The notes: a model not told the origin generated them from the sequence alone. Positions 18,769 through 30,191 are shown, numbered from the stretch's first letter. The stretch is 47,448 bases of DNA from Flavobacteriales bacterium (GCA_002737625.1 NSIB01000003.1:1-47448); one strand, 5' to 3'. Numbers and translations are program-made.

Positions 18769-21700
18769 TTATTTTTTGTTCTGCAATTCAGTGATGGCTT
18801 TTAGCAAAGCTTCGTTTTGTTTCTTCAATAATTCGATTTGCGCTTGTTGTTCTTGGATGGCCTTAACCATAGGGACTACAAATTCGCTATATCTCAAACC
18901 GTAAAGGTCTGTTTCTGATTTCGCTTTGTCAACACCGGAGAAGTCGTATCCGATTTCCTTCGCCGCTTTTTCGACATCCTGCGCTACAAATCCTGAAAAT
19001 CTTACACCTGTATTTGGGTTATTTTCTGTGGTAATGTTTGCGCTTGCAACCCCAGGAGTAACAGGTTGGTCCGCACTTACTGGTTGTAAAGCTTTGTTTA
19101 ATTTATCGAAATCAAAATTGTAAGTAACTGGCTGAAGCTTTAAAATGAAATCTAAACCTGGTACATTTTTTTGGATGTTGGTTTTGAAGCGACCATCTGA
19201 TAGGTTGGTCCACGCTGCAAATCCCCCAATGGAAGTAACAAAGTTATTTCCAATACGCACTTGGTTACTGGCGGTTGTTACGGCTTGATAACCTACGGCA
19301 GTTGCGTTTGTATTTGCACCACCAGTCCAGTCTGGTCCGGCCTGGAATCCAATGGCAGTATTGTTACCACCACTTGCAACTCTGGCAAGCGCTTGATAGC
19401 CTATTCCTGTATTATTGTTTGCAGTAGATAAATCATTTAACACATCATAACCCACAGCTGTATTATTTCCGGCTGTTGTAGAACTGGGCATTGCGGCGTA
19501 TCCTATGGCTGTATTTAATTGACCGGTGGTGTTGTTGTCTAATGATTGATATCCTATGGCTGTATTGTATGATCCACTGGTAGTTCTATACATAGATTGG
19601 TAACCAACTGCGGTATTTCTACCAGTATTACTATTTGTGTTGTTAAAAGTTCTCAGTGCTTGAGCGCCTAAGGCAACATTAAATTCTGTAGATGTAGCTG
19701 AAAGCAAAGATTCAAATCCCAGAGCGACGTTAAGGTTTCCTGTAGAATTTGCATTTAACGACAAATCGCCGATGGCGATGTTTTGACTTCCAGAAGTCAA
19801 AGAAACGGATGCAGGTGCTCCAATGGCTATATTGTTTATTCCTGAGGTATTTGCAGTTAATGACCTGAATCCAATGGCAGTATTGTTACTTGCCGTGGTG
19901 CTGGTGGCCAAGGTTTGGAAACCGATGGCTGTGTTGTTTGCTCCTGTTGTATTTGCCAATAAAGCGTCTGAACCTAAGGCGGAATTGTTTGAACTGGTTG
20001 TTGTTGCAGCTAGCGCACGATTGCCCAGAGCTACATTGTCCGAGCCAGTAGTGGCTGCCTTTAATGCGTTATATCCATTGGCTAAATTTCTGTTACCCGT
20101 GGTGTTGGCGGCTAGTGCTTCTGACCCATTGGCTGTATTGTTAATTCCCGTTGTATTTTTTGCAAGGGTATTGTAACCAACAGCGGTGTTATCGCTAGCA
20201 GTGTTCGTTGTGTTTAATGCATTGGCACCAACGGCGGTGTTGTTATTTGCAGTAGTTCCGGCGTTTAAGGATCTGGTTCCCACTGCGGTGTTATTTGCTC
20301 CCGTGGAGTTTGACTGTAACGCCACAAAACCCAGAGCCGTGTTGTTTGATCCGGAAGTATTTGAAAATAGCGCCTTACTACCAACGGCAGAGTTAAACGA
20401 GGCCTGGCCAGCTGCGGAAGAAATTCCATTGTTGAAAAGTGCGGAATCACCTACGGCAACCATATTGCCGCGTATTGTGTTGTTGTATAGTGTAGCGACA
20501 CCGATTGCCACGTTTGAATAACCTGTTGTGTTTTTGTACAAAGAAGCATATCCAACCGCCGTGTTGTTGTCGCCTTTTGTTGTGGTGTTTAAAGCCGCAA
20601 ATGCCCCCATTGCCGTGTTGCTGTTGGAGCCATAGCTAGTGTATAAAGATTGATAGCCACTGCTTGTATTCCAATTACCGGACGTGTTAACGGTAAGAGC
20701 ATACATACCTGAAGCCGTATTGCCTACGCCACTGCTATTGTAAAGCAAAGAATAAAAGCCATAAGCACAATTGTAATATCCGTTTCCATTGTACAGCATT
20801 GCTCCATAACCTATGGCACAATTATAGTTTCCGGTTTGGTTGTAACTCATCGCATACATACCGATGGCGACGTTATAGTATGAGTTGTAGGTTTGCTTTA
20901 ACGCCTCAAAACCGATACCGATGTTGCCATAATTGAATTGACCGGTTTCCATAACACGTTGTCCTAAACCGATATTGTAACTGCCAGATCGATTGCCCGA
21001 CATGACCTTTGGGCCGATGGCGATATTTTCAACGCCTTGAGTGCTTCCCGTAGCTCCAATTCCGTTGGACGATAATGCATATTGTCCTATCGCAATAATA
21101 TCACCCTTGTTGTTTGCTGCTTTCTCTAAAGCGCTTAGCCCGATAGCAATATTTTGGGCGCCATTTGATGTGTTATTTGCATTGGTCCCCAATGAAATAT
21201 TGTCGTTTATTGGACTGATTTCCCCGGCCCACTTATTATTTACTCTAAATCTAAGTGCCTTGTTGTCTTGGGTTCCCAAGAAATGCTTTGTATCATCCGT
21301 TCCTTTGTTGCCTATGATTCTCCAACTCCACAGTGTGTCTGTTTTGTTTAAGAAGTTTGTAGCAATTGTTGTCGCCGCTATGATTTGTCCTTCGGAATTT
21401 ACAGTAACCACAGGAATAGAATCCATGGCGCCATATTTTCTTGCAGTAACACCTGTTGTTTTTAATGCAACGGTTCCTTTTCCTTGAATATAACCGCCTG
21501 TTAAACCTTTTCCGAAAGTGATTGAACGCATCACGGGTACCCATTTGGTGTTTTCGTAGTACCATAAACCCACGGTATCGTCGGTTTGATATACCAACAA
21601 TCCATTGGCTGGCGATGCAATTAGACTTTTCTGTGCTTTAGACAACCTAGGAATCAGCAACCCTTTGTTGCTAGTTGAAATATCCAACATCGCCGAAGGG

Positions 21701-21813
21701 TCTGGATTTGCTCCCGTTTCGTTGATACCCACGTTTTGGGCCTGAATGGATAACTGCGTTCCGATGGTTAAAATAAAAACAAATGCAATTTGTTTGAGTA
21801 AGTGCTTATTCAT
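18769..21813 (-). CDS. Repetitive surface protein with C-terminal peptidase S74 (endosialidase chaperone) domain
   Basis: Tandem ~17-aa repeats (TTGxNNTAxGxxALxxN) over most of the protein; C-terminus LSDGRFKTNIQKNVPGLDFILKLQPVTYNF...GFVAQDVEKAAKEIGYDFSGV...YGLRYSEFVVPMVKAIQEQQAQIELLKKQNEALLKAI. Confidence 0.9.
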   Translation of the reverse strand: MNKHLLKQIAFVFILTIGTQLSIQAQNVGINETGANPDPSAMLDISTSNKGLLIPRLSKAQKSLIASPANGLLVYQTDDTVGLWYYENTKWVPVMRSITFGKGLTGGYIQGKGTVALKTTGVTARKYGAMDSIPVVTVNSEGQIIAATTIATNFLNKTDTLWSWRIIGNKGTDDTKHFLGTQDNKALRFRVNNKWAGEISPINDNISLGTNANNTSNGAQNIAIGLSALEKAANNKGDIIAIGQYALSSNGIGATGSTQGVENIAIGPKVMSGNRSGSYNIGLGQRVMETGQFNYGNIGIGFEALKQTYNSYYNVAIGMYAMSYNQTGNYNCAIGYGAMLYNGNGYYNCAYGFYSLLYNSSGVGNTASGMYALTVNTSGNWNTSSGYQSLYTSYGSNSNTAMGAFAALNTTTKGDNNTAVGYASLYKNTTGYSNVAIGVATLYNNTIRGNMVAVGDSALFNNGISSAAGQASFNSAVGSKALFSNTSGSNNTALGFVALQSNSTGANNTAVGTRSLNAGTTANNNTAVGANALNTTNTASDNTAVGYNTLAKNTTGINNTANGSEALAANTTGNRNLANGYNALKAATTGSDNVALGNRALAATTTSSNNSALGSDALLANTTGANNTAIGFQTLATSTTASNNTAIGFRSLTANTSGINNIAIGAPASVSLTSGSQNIAIGDLSLNANSTGNLNVALGFESLLSATSTEFNVALGAQALRTFNNTNSNTGRNTAVGYQSMYRTTSGSYNTAIGYQSLDNNTTGQLNTAIGYAAMPSSTTAGNNTAVGYDVLNDLSTANNNTGIGYQALARVASGGNNTAIGFQAGPDWTGGANTNATAVGYQAVTTASNQVRIGNNFVTSIGGFAAWTNLSDGRFKTNIQKNVPGLDFILKLQPVTYNFDFDKLNKALQPVSADQPVTPGVASANITTENNPNTGVRFSGFVAQDVEKAAKEIGYDFSGVDKAKSETDLYGLRYSEFVVPMVKAIQEQQAQIELLKKQNEALLKAITELQNKK
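19270..21200 (-). repeat. Tandem degenerate 51-bp (17-codon) repeat array within the S74-domain gene
   Basis: Successive units TTGNRNLANGYNALKAA / TTGSDNVALGNRALAAT / TTSSNNSALGSDALLAN / TTGANNTAIGFQTLATS / TTASNNTAIGFRSLTAN each count to 17 residues; array boundaries are approximate and the periodicity drifts at the ends. Confidence 0.8.
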
Positions 21814-21972
21814 AGAATTAAATTAGGCTGCTAATATAGTGTATCTGCGATAAAGACACAATTAAAACAGATTGGGTTGCTTGGTTTTTTTGAGTGTATT
21901 GTCCCTTGTGGTTGATCTGTCAATTGATTATTGTTGGTTTTTCGACTTGCAATACTTTAATTTGTTTTTAAT

Positions 21973-22452
21973 ATGAAAAATAAATTTTTTAGCATTGGTC
22001 GCATCGCAATGATAATAATTGCCAGCGTTGTTCTTGTTTCATTGGCCGGTTGCGGTGATAAATCAACACCCACACCCACACCTTCAAAAACCGAATTGAT
22101 CTGCAAAGGCAAATGGGAAATCGCTTCCTTGCCTATCGAACCTGCCCTCGATTTGGGTGGTGGAGTGAAGTTGACGGACTATACTCAAATGTTGCAAGAT
22201 TGCGAAAAGGACAATTTTTATGCATTCAAAGCAGACAATACTTACACATTGGATGAAGGTTTATTAAAGTGCAATCCAGCAGATCCCCAAACAAAACCCG
22301 GTGTATGGAGTTTGAGTGCCGATGGCAAGATCTTTACATTGGATGGTGAAAAAGCGATCTTGATTTTGATTGATGACAATAACTTGCACACCAGAGTAGA
22401 CAGCTTCTTGCAAAATAGCAGTCTTACAGCGAAATTCCGCAAAAGACCTTAG
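21973..22452 (+). CDS. Lipocalin-like lipoprotein
   Basis: Lipobox VSLAGCGDK, TPTPTPS linker, lipocalin-like GKWEIASL...FYAFKADNTYTLDEG...GVWSLSADGKIFTLDG. Confidence 0.7.
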   Translation: MKNKFFSIGRIAMIIIASVVLVSLAGCGDKSTPTPTPSKTELICKGKWEIASLPIEPALDLGGGVKLTDYTQMLQDCEKDNFYAFKADNTYTLDEGLLKCNPADPQTKPGVWSLSADGKIFTLDGEKAILILIDDNNLHTRVDSFLQNSSLTAKFRKRP

Positions 22453-22476
22453 TCGTTTCGTTTAATGCGATTGATA

Positions 22477-22506
22477 TAAAGCGGGGCGCAATAGCGCCCC
22501 GCTTTA
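22477..22506 (+). terminator. Hairpin terminator downstream of the lipocalin-like gene
   Basis: TAAAGCGGGGCGC-AATA-GCGCCCCGCTTTA perfect 13-bp stem in the intergenic region. Confidence 0.75.
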
Positions 22507-22555
22507 TCGTTATTACCCATTTCGAAATACCGCCAATCCTAGATTCCGGCGATTA

Positions 22556-22587
22556 ATTTGGCACTTTAAAAGCTATCGCCTATCTTT
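22556..22587 (+). promoter_or_regulatory. Bacteroidota-type promoter of guaB
   Basis: TTTGG ... ~20 nt ... TATCTTTG, matching the -33 TTTG / -7 TAnnTTTG consensus, just upstream of ATG 22634. Confidence 0.6.
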
Positions 22588-22633
22588 GCACTGCAAATAA
22601 CCATTCCAATTTCTCTCTTAATTCGTTATTTGC

Positions 22634-24106
22634 ATGTCTACCCAAAACAATTCCAAAATCGCCACAGAAGGACTCACGTTTGATGATGTTCTTGTTGTTC
22701 CACGTTATTCTGAGGTTATGCCTCGCGACGTAAATACATCGGTTCAACTGACCCGCAATTTGCGCCTGAATATCCCTATTATGTCGGCCGCCATGGATAC
22801 CGTTACCGAAAGTGGCATGGCCATCGCAATGGCAAGGGAAGGGGGTATTGGCATCATTCATAAAAACATGACCATCGCCCGGCAGGCCGAGGAGGTGAAA
22901 AAGGTAAAACGATCTGAAAGTGGGATGATTATGGAGCCGGTTACATTGGGCGCGGATGCCGTTCTGCGAGAAGCGGTGAATTTGATGCGAGAACACAAAA
23001 TTGGTGGGATTCCGGTGGTAAATGAAAAGAATCAGTTGGTAGGGATTATCACGAATCGTGATTTGCGTTTCGAAAAGGATTTGGATAAAAAAGTGAGTGA
23101 CGTGATGACCCGTGAAAATTTAATCACGGCTGCGGTAGGTACAGACCTGAGAGGGGCGCAGGAGATTTTAGAGAAATACAAAATTGAGAAGTTGCCAATT
23201 GTAGATGTAGAGAATACATTGGTTGGGTTGATTACTTTTAAAGACATTCAAAAGGTAAAAAACCATCCAAAAGCCTGTAAGGATTCACATGGCCGTTTGG
23301 TTGTGGGGGCTGCGGTGGGTGTTACCGCCGATACGTTAGAGCGCGTGAGTGCTTTGGTTGCTGTGGGGGTGGATGTGATTGCGATTGATACTGCACACGG
23401 TCATTCGAGAGGTGTGATTAATGAAGTGAAGCGTGTAAAAACGGCTTTTCCTCAGCTTCAAATTATTGCGGGGAATATCGCCACGGGGGCGGCGGCGAAG
23501 GCCTTGGCCGAAGCCGGCGCAGATGCTGTTAAAGTGGGTGTGGGTCCAGGCAGTATTTGTACAACTAGAATTATTGCGGGTATCGGAATGCCTCAATTAA
23601 CGGCGTTGATGGAAGCGGCTGAGGCCTTGGAAGGCACCGGGGTTCCTGTGATTGCTGATGGGGGGATTCGTTACAGTGGCGATATCGTAAAGGCATTGGT
23701 TGCAGGTGCCAATGTGATTATGGCCGGTGGGCTGTTTGCTGGTACGGAAGAAGCACCCGGTGAAACTACTTTTTTTGAAGGTAGGAAAGTGAAAAGCTAT
23801 CGCGGAATGGGTAGCATCGAAGCGATGAAAGACGGGTCAAAAGATCGGTATTTTCAGGATGCCGAAGAAGAGGTTTCCAAACTGGTGCCCGAAGGGATTG
23901 TGGGCTCTGTGGCATATAAAGGACAGGTGTCTGAGGTGTTGTATCAGTTGGTTGGGGGAATTCGTGCGGGAATGGGCTATTGTGGTTCGGCCACTATAGA
24001 CGAGTTACAAACTTCAAAATTTGTCCGTATCACGAACGCAGGGATGAGAGAAAGTCATCCTCACGACGTGTCGATAACTCGCGAAGCGCCAAATTACAGT
24101 CGTTGA
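22634..24106 (+). CDS. guaB: IMP dehydrogenase
   Basis: [20 protein letters not shown] domains, [51 protein letters not shown]. Confidence 0.97.
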   Translation: MSTQNNSKIATEGLTFDDVLVVPRYSEVMPRDVNTSVQLTRNLRLNIPIMSAAMDTVTESGMAIAMAREGGIGIIHKNMTIARQAEEVKKVKRSESGMIMEPVTLGADAVLREAVNLMREHKIGGIPVVNEKNQLVGIITNRDLRFEKDLDKKVSDVMTRENLITAAVGTDLRGAQEILEKYKIEKLPIVDVENTLVGLITFKDIQKVKNHPKACKDSHGRLVVGAAVGVTADTLERVSALVAVGVDVIAIDTAHGHSRGVINEVKRVKTAFPQLQIIAGNIATGAAAKALAEAGADAVKVGVGPGSICTTRIIAGIGMPQLTALMEAAEALEGTGVPVIADGGIRYSGDIVKALVAGANVIMAGGLFAGTEEAPGETTFFEGRKVKSYRGMGSIEAMKDGSKDRYFQDAEEEVSKLVPEGIVGSVAYKGQVSEVLYQLVGGIRAGMGYCGSATIDELQTSKFVRITNAGMRESHPHDVSITREAPNYSR

Positions 24107-24149
24107 TATAAAGTTAATCTGGGAAGTGCAACTTCCATAGACAATTGCA

Positions 24150-24180
24150 TTTTTGCTTCGGTTGAGATATCTATCTTTGC
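24150..24180 (+). promoter_or_regulatory. Bacteroidota-type promoter of the EEP-family lipoprotein gene
   Basis: tttttgc...tatctttg immediately upstream of ATG 24187. Confidence 0.5.
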
Positions 24181-24186
24181 CATAAC

Positions 24187-25305
24187 ATGCGGAAAGTAAA
24201 TTCTTTTTTTGAAGTAAATTTAGTCCTGGGATTGGGTTTCCTATTGATTTTGGCTGGTTGCGGTGCAATGGGCTCCAAGAGACATGGGTGCAAGGTGGAT
24301 ACGCATCTTTTAGATTCGCTTCTTGCATCGGGTTCCAATCAACCACCGGTGGCTCCTCTTCGGGTGTCGTTTTATAATTTGGAGAATTTATTTGATACGG
24401 TAGATGGTCCAAACGACGATACGGAGTTTTTGCCGAATTCGGCGAATGCATGGAACGGTGAGAGGTATAAGAGTAAGTTGCGGAATATGGCGCAGGTTAT
24501 TGATAGTATAGCACCTGACATTTTGGGATTGGTAGAATTAGAGAATGCTTTTGTTTTGGAGGATTTGCGTGCCAACAGTGTGGTGATGAAGGGGAAGTTT
24601 GAGATTGCGCATCGGGAATCTCCGGATTTAAGGGGTATTGATGTTGCGCTGATGTATAATGCGGAGTTATTTAGAATTTCTGGGATATGTATGATTCCAA
24701 TTACTTTGCCTGATGGTTATGCCACGCGGAGTATTATGCGGGTTCATTTGGTTGAGAAGGGCACGGGTGATTCTTTGGCGGTATTTATTAACCATTGGCC
24801 AAGTCGTCGCGGCGGTGCGGCCAGTGCGGCAAGCCGCATGGCCGCCGCCGCCGCTCTCTTGCAAAACATTCAATCTTTACCCAATCTACCCAATAATTAT
24901 ATCCTTTTGGGTGATTTTAACGATGATCCAGAAGATAAATCAATCACCGAGGGTCTCAATGCTGGTGATTCATATCACCCCATTGTCAATTTGGCTTTTC
25001 TTGCGCGCGCGAAAGACACTACCGTGGGCACCATTGCTTGGTATGATGGCTGGAATATGTTTGATCAAATCATGTTGAGTAGGGCCCTGTATTTTGCCAA
25101 CTTGCACAACAATGAAACACTGGCCAACAAACAAATTGCCGTTGCTGAGCCTCGTATCAACGTATATAAACGCCCTTGGATGCTTCAGCATGGAGGGAAA
25201 TACGATGGTTGGCCCTTGCGAACCTTTGCCGGTAAAAAATACATGAATGGGTATTCAGATCACTTGCCCGTCTATACAGACCTGGTCCTCGTGCATCGTC
25301 ATTAA
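24187..25305 (+). CDS. Endonuclease/exonuclease/phosphatase (EEP) family lipoprotein
   Basis: Lipobox LILAGCGAM; EEP motifs FYNLENLFDTVD, LGLVELEN, NHWPSRRGG, ILLGDFNDDPED, GYSDHLPVYTDLVL. Confidence 0.88.
   Translation: MRKVNSFFEVNLVLGLGFLLILAGCGAMGSKRHGCKVDTHLLDSLLASGSNQPPVAPLRVSFYNLENLFDTVDGPNDDTEFLPNSANAWNGERYKSKLRNMAQVIDSIAPDILGLVELENAFVLEDLRANSVVMKGKFEIAHRESPDLRGIDVALMYNAELFRISGICMIPITLPDGYATRSIMRVHLVEKGTGDSLAVFINHWPSRRGGAASAASRMAAAAALLQNIQSLPNLPNNYILLGDFNDDPEDKSITEGLNAGDSYHPIVNLAFLARAKDTTVGTIAWYDGWNMFDQIMLSRALYFANLHNNETLANKQIAVAEPRINVYKRPWMLQHGGKYDGWPLRTFAGKKYMNGYSDHLPVYTDLVLVHRH
24809..24854 (+). repeat. GC-rich inverted repeat inside the EEP-family gene
   Basis: GCGGCGG.GCGGCCA.TGCGGC-aa-GCCGCA.TGGCCGC..CCGCCGC: 20 bp paired in 46 nt with one bulge and one small internal loop. 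Confidence 0.88.
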
Positions 25306-25309
25306 GCAA

Positions 25310-26965
<1,656 letters not shown>

Positions 26966-27032
26966 TTAATGTCTTAATGGGAAAGTAATTCGCTAGTTTT
27001 CAACAAAGGAGAGGGGGCCGCATCGCGGCGGT

Positions 27033-28028
27033 TCAATCGTTTAAGACTTGCTGACGTAATTTGTCGATACTCACATAAATCGCTCTAAAAAACTGATTTC
27101 TTGATTTTTCAGCCACCAAACTTAAATGGGTGCTTTTAGAAATCATATTTCTCAGCCATCCTTCATTGGATTCGTTGAAATAGCGATTGTTACTGCGCAT
27201 AAAATTGAATGAGTTGTAACTGATATAACTGGCTTGATGCGTATCAGATGTCAGGAAAACAGCATTATTTCCAATCATCAATTCACAACCATACATAGAA
27301 TATTCAACGTCATAGTATTGATCCTTGATAGGGTTGTATTTTTTACCCATTGCTGCTTGTTTTGTTGCCATTGCAAGGATTCCATCTAGATCTTCTAAGA
27401 TGGCGAGAATGGTTTCTTTCTTTTGAAAAAATCCGGCTTCCCAATAGAATTTGATTTGTTGAATGCTACTTTTCAGGGTATCGTCGTTCCAAATCTCTGT
27501 AGTTGGCATTTTAAGAAATACTTCTCTCACTTTAGGGACTTCTTCTAGCCAAGTGGGAGGCAATTGAATTTCTTCTATTGTTTTGCCTTGCAAGGCTTCG
27601 GCGTTAAGGATACTCTTATTCCAATACACCATTTTGAAAAGTGCGAGATTGGGGAAGAAGAAATGGTAGAATACGGGCAGGTCTTCTGCGGCATAGATGA
27701 GATGATGATTGGGGTATTTCATCATCCAGTTTAAATCGCCGTGGAGCACTTGTAAATATTGACTAAAACTTTCGGCGCTATTGGAAAGTTTGTTGATTCT
27801 AAAGGCGACCATATTGGAGTTGATTTCCGCTAGGGCCTCCAAAGGGATGTTAAAATGCTTGCAAATGGCGAATGTTTCCGACAAAGTGATATCGGTTTCG
27901 CATCTCAATCTTCTGTAGACAGAATCGAGTGAAATCTTCAATAGTTCGCTCAATTCCTCCGCTAGGCTAATGTGGGTGGCGGTTGATCGCTTTAGAAGTT
28001 CAATGAAATTCGATTGGATAGCTTCCAT
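27033..28028 (-). CDS. HTH-type (Cro/C1-like) DNA-binding protein with uncharacterised C-terminal domain
   Basis: N-terminal helix-turn-helix pattern ISLAEELSELLKISLDSVYRRLRCETDITLSETFAICKHFNIPLEAL; start placed at MEAIQSNF. Confidence 0.65.
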   Translation of the reverse strand: MEAIQSNFIELLKRSTATHISLAEELSELLKISLDSVYRRLRCETDITLSETFAICKHFNIPLEALAEINSNMVAFRINKLSNSAESFSQYLQVLHGDLNWMMKYPNHHLIYAAEDLPVFYHFFFPNLALFKMVYWNKSILNAEALQGKTIEEIQLPPTWLEEVPKVREVFLKMPTTEIWNDDTLKSSIQQIKFYWEAGFFQKKETILAILEDLDGILAMATKQAAMGKKYNPIKDQYYDVEYSMYGCELMIGNNAVFLTSDTHQASYISYNSFNFMRSNNRYFNESNEGWLRNMISKSTHLSLVAEKSRNQFFRAIYVSIDKLRQQVLND

Positions 28029-28063
28029 ATTTTTGCGATTTTCCGTAAAGGTATAAAAAAACT

Positions 28064-28080
28064 GTTGCAAAAAATGCAAC
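28064..28080. promoter_or_regulatory. Inverted repeat between lolD-like and HTH genes (candidate operator or intercistronic terminator)
   Basis: GTTGCA-AAAAA-TGCAAC perfect 6-bp arms, flanked by A6 and T6 tracts, upstream of the HTH gene start. Confidence 0.5.
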
Positions 28081-28095
28081 TTTTTTATCAATCGC

Positions 28096-28758
28096 TCAAT
28101 TTTGGATAATATCCAACTGTCCGTCTTTCATTTGAAGGATTCTGTTGGCGATGTTGGCCAAGGCCATGTTGTGTGTAACAATGACCAATGTTTGGTTAAA
28201 ATCGTCGCGCATTTTTTGGAAATAATCGTGGATCAGGCAAGCGTTTTGGGTGTCGAGATTGCCGGTGGGTTCATCGGCAAAAATTACTTTGGGTTGATTG
28301 AATTGGGCTCTTGCGATGGCCACGCGTTGTTGTTCTCCGCCAGACAGCTGTCCGGGTTTGTGGTGGATGCGATGGGAAAGTCCAAAATAGTCTAGGAGTT
28401 CTTTGCCTCTTTTTTCGGCGGTGCTAATGGAAGTTCCGGCAATCAATCCTGGCATCATAGCATTTTCCAATGCAGTAAATTCGGGTAATAATTGATGAAA
28501 TTGAAATACAAATCCCAGCGAAGAATTTCTAAAATGTGCAAGATGTTTTCCTTTGAGCGTAGAAAGGTTCTGTCCATCAATTTTGATATCTCCTTCATCA
28601 GCCTTATCAAGTGTTCCCAGGATTTGTAGTAAAGTGCTTTTGCCTGCGCCACTTTCGCCAATGATGGACAGGATTTCACCGGCTTCGATGGAAAGGCTTA
28701 CCCCTTTCACCACGTGAAGTGGGCCATAGTACTTGTGTAAATTGTTGCAGAAAACCAT
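28096..28758 (-). CDS. ABC transporter ATP-binding protein, LolD family
   Basis: Walker A GESGAGKSTLLQILG, LSGGEQQRVAIARA signature, Walker B VIFADEPTGNLD. Confidence 0.9.
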   Translation of the reverse strand: MVFCNNLHKYYGPLHVVKGVSLSIEAGEILSIIGESGAGKSTLLQILGTLDKADEGDIKIDGQNLSTLKGKHLAHFRNSSLGFVFQFHQLLPEFTALENAMMPGLIAGTSISTAEKRGKELLDYFGLSHRIHHKPGQLSGGEQQRVAIARAQFNQPKVIFADEPTGNLDTQNACLIHDYFQKMRDDFNQTLVIVTHNMALANIANRILQMKDGQLDIIQN

Positions 28759-28840
28759 CTTAAAGTTGCGTAATTATGCCTTTAATTGGGTCAAAGTTAG
28801 TTAATTTTGCAGCGCAATTATCTAGCATTCTCGCAACAAC

Positions 28841-30055
28841 ATGAATATTCACGAGTATCAAGCCAAAGAAATTCTTAAAAAGTACGGTGTAGCCGTTCAA
28901 GAAGGATTCGTAGCGGAAACAGCCGAACAAGCATCGGAAGCCGCCAAAAAAGTCAAAGAACAGTTCCAATCTGATTGGTGTGTGGTGAAAGCCCAAATAC
29001 ATGCCGGCGGGAGAGGAAAGGGTAAAATCCAAGGCAGCGAACAGCGCGGGGTTCAAGTGGCAAAAAGTGCGGATCAGGCCGGTGAAATAGCTACAAATAT
29101 GTTGGGAGGAACTTTGGTTACCATCCAAACAGGTGCTGCAGGTAAATTAGTAAGTAAAGTGTTGGTGGCTCAAGATGTATTTTATCCTGGAGCGAATGAG
29201 CCCAAGGAATATTATATGAGTGTGTTGTTGGATCGTGCTACCAAACAAAATGTAATCATTTACACTACAGAAGGTGGAATGGATATTGAGGAAGTGGCTG
29301 AGCAACATCCTGAAAAAATCCATAGAGAGTGGGTGAATCCAGCAGTGGGTTTGCAACCTTTCCAAGCGCGCAAAATTGCGTTTAACTTGGGTTTGGAAGG
29401 AAAGCCGTTCAAAGAAATGGTGACTTTTGTTACTGCTTTGTACAAGGCTTACGATGAAACCGATAGTGCGATGTTCGAGATCAACCCAGTATTGAAGACT
29501 TCTGATGATCGAATCATTGCGGTTGATGCGAAGGTGGATTTGGACGATAACGCTTTGTATCGCCATAAAGACTTCTTGGAATTGCGTGATTTGGCCGAAG
29601 AAGATCCAACAGAAGTTGAAGCCGGTAAATACAATTTGAACTATGTAAAATTGGATGGTAACGTGGGTTGCATGGTGAACGGAGCGGGTTTGGCGATGGC
29701 TACCATGGATATCATTAAATTGAGTGGTGGTGAGCCAGCGAATTTCTTGGATGTGGGTGGTACCGCCAATGCAGAAACTGTGGAGTCTGGATTCAGAATT
29801 ATAATGAGCGACCCCAATGTAAAGGCGATTTTGATCAATATTTTCGGTGGTATCGTTCGCTGTGATCGTGTGGCCAATGGAGTTGTTGAGGCGTATCGTA
29901 AAATTGGAGATGTTCAAATCCCAATCATTGTTCGTTTGCAAGGTACCAATGCTGTGGAAGCAAAACGTATCATTGATGAGAGTGGTTTGAAAGTGTATAG
30001 CGCAATTACTTTGTCTGAAGCAGCTGCTTTGGTAGAGCAGGTGTTAAAGGCCTAA
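28841..30055 (+). CDS. sucC: Succinyl-CoA synthetase (ADP-forming) beta subunit
   Basis: [22 protein letters not shown]...[12 protein letters not shown]...[32 protein letters not shown]...[10 protein letters not shown]. Confidence 0.97.
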   Translation: MNIHEYQAKEILKKYGVAVQEGFVAETAEQASEAAKKVKEQFQSDWCVVKAQIHAGGRGKGKIQGSEQRGVQVAKSADQAGEIATNMLGGTLVTIQTGAAGKLVSKVLVAQDVFYPGANEPKEYYMSVLLDRATKQNVIIYTTEGGMDIEEVAEQHPEKIHREWVNPAVGLQPFQARKIAFNLGLEGKPFKEMVTFVTALYKAYDETDSAMFEINPVLKTSDDRIIAVDAKVDLDDNALYRHKDFLELRDLAEEDPTEVEAGKYNLNYVKLDGNVGCMVNGAGLAMATMDIIKLSGGEPANFLDVGGTANAETVESGFRIIMSDPNVKAILINIFGGIVRCDRVANGVVEAYRKIGDVQIPIIVRLQGTNAVEAKRIIDESGLKVYSAITLSEAAALVEQVLKA

Positions 30056-30076
30056 TTATATAAGAATTTTCTTTGT

Positions 30077-30107
30077 AAAAAGGGAGCCCATGGGCTCCCT
30101 TTTTTTG
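30077..30107 (+). terminator. Rho-independent terminator after sucC
   Basis: AAAAAGGGAGCCCA/TGGGCTCCCTTTTT 28-bp perfect palindrome with T-tract. Confidence 0.88.
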
Positions 30108-30191
30108 GTACTGTACAATGAAATTGGCAGTGGGTCTGAAAGTGAATAAGGTGGTCCATTGTGCGAATTGTGATCCCATAACTTTGACATC

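Noticed and set aside
19270-21200. Possible CRISPR-like array from regular short repeats
   Set aside because: Repeats are in-frame, degenerate 17-codon units of a protein; no conserved direct repeat with unique spacers.
19823-21487. Plus-strand ORFs rich in Ala/Val/Leu (117, 111 and 148 aa) over the S74 gene
   Set aside because: Explained by the 51-bp repeats read on the opposite strand, not independent genes.
22066-22085. CACCCA-type microsatellite as phase-variable tract
   Set aside because: Only a few units, encodes the common TPTP lipoprotein linker, and a six-base unit would not shift frame.
27015-27030. GCCGC-atc-GCGGC hairpin downstream of the HTH gene as terminator
   Set aside because: Only a 5-bp stem without a T-tract on the relevant strand; insufficient support to call.
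29147-29941. 264-aa minus-strand ORF
   Set aside because: Fully antisense to sucC, which has unmistakable protein motifs; low-complexity His/Ile/Asn composition typical of a shadow ORF.
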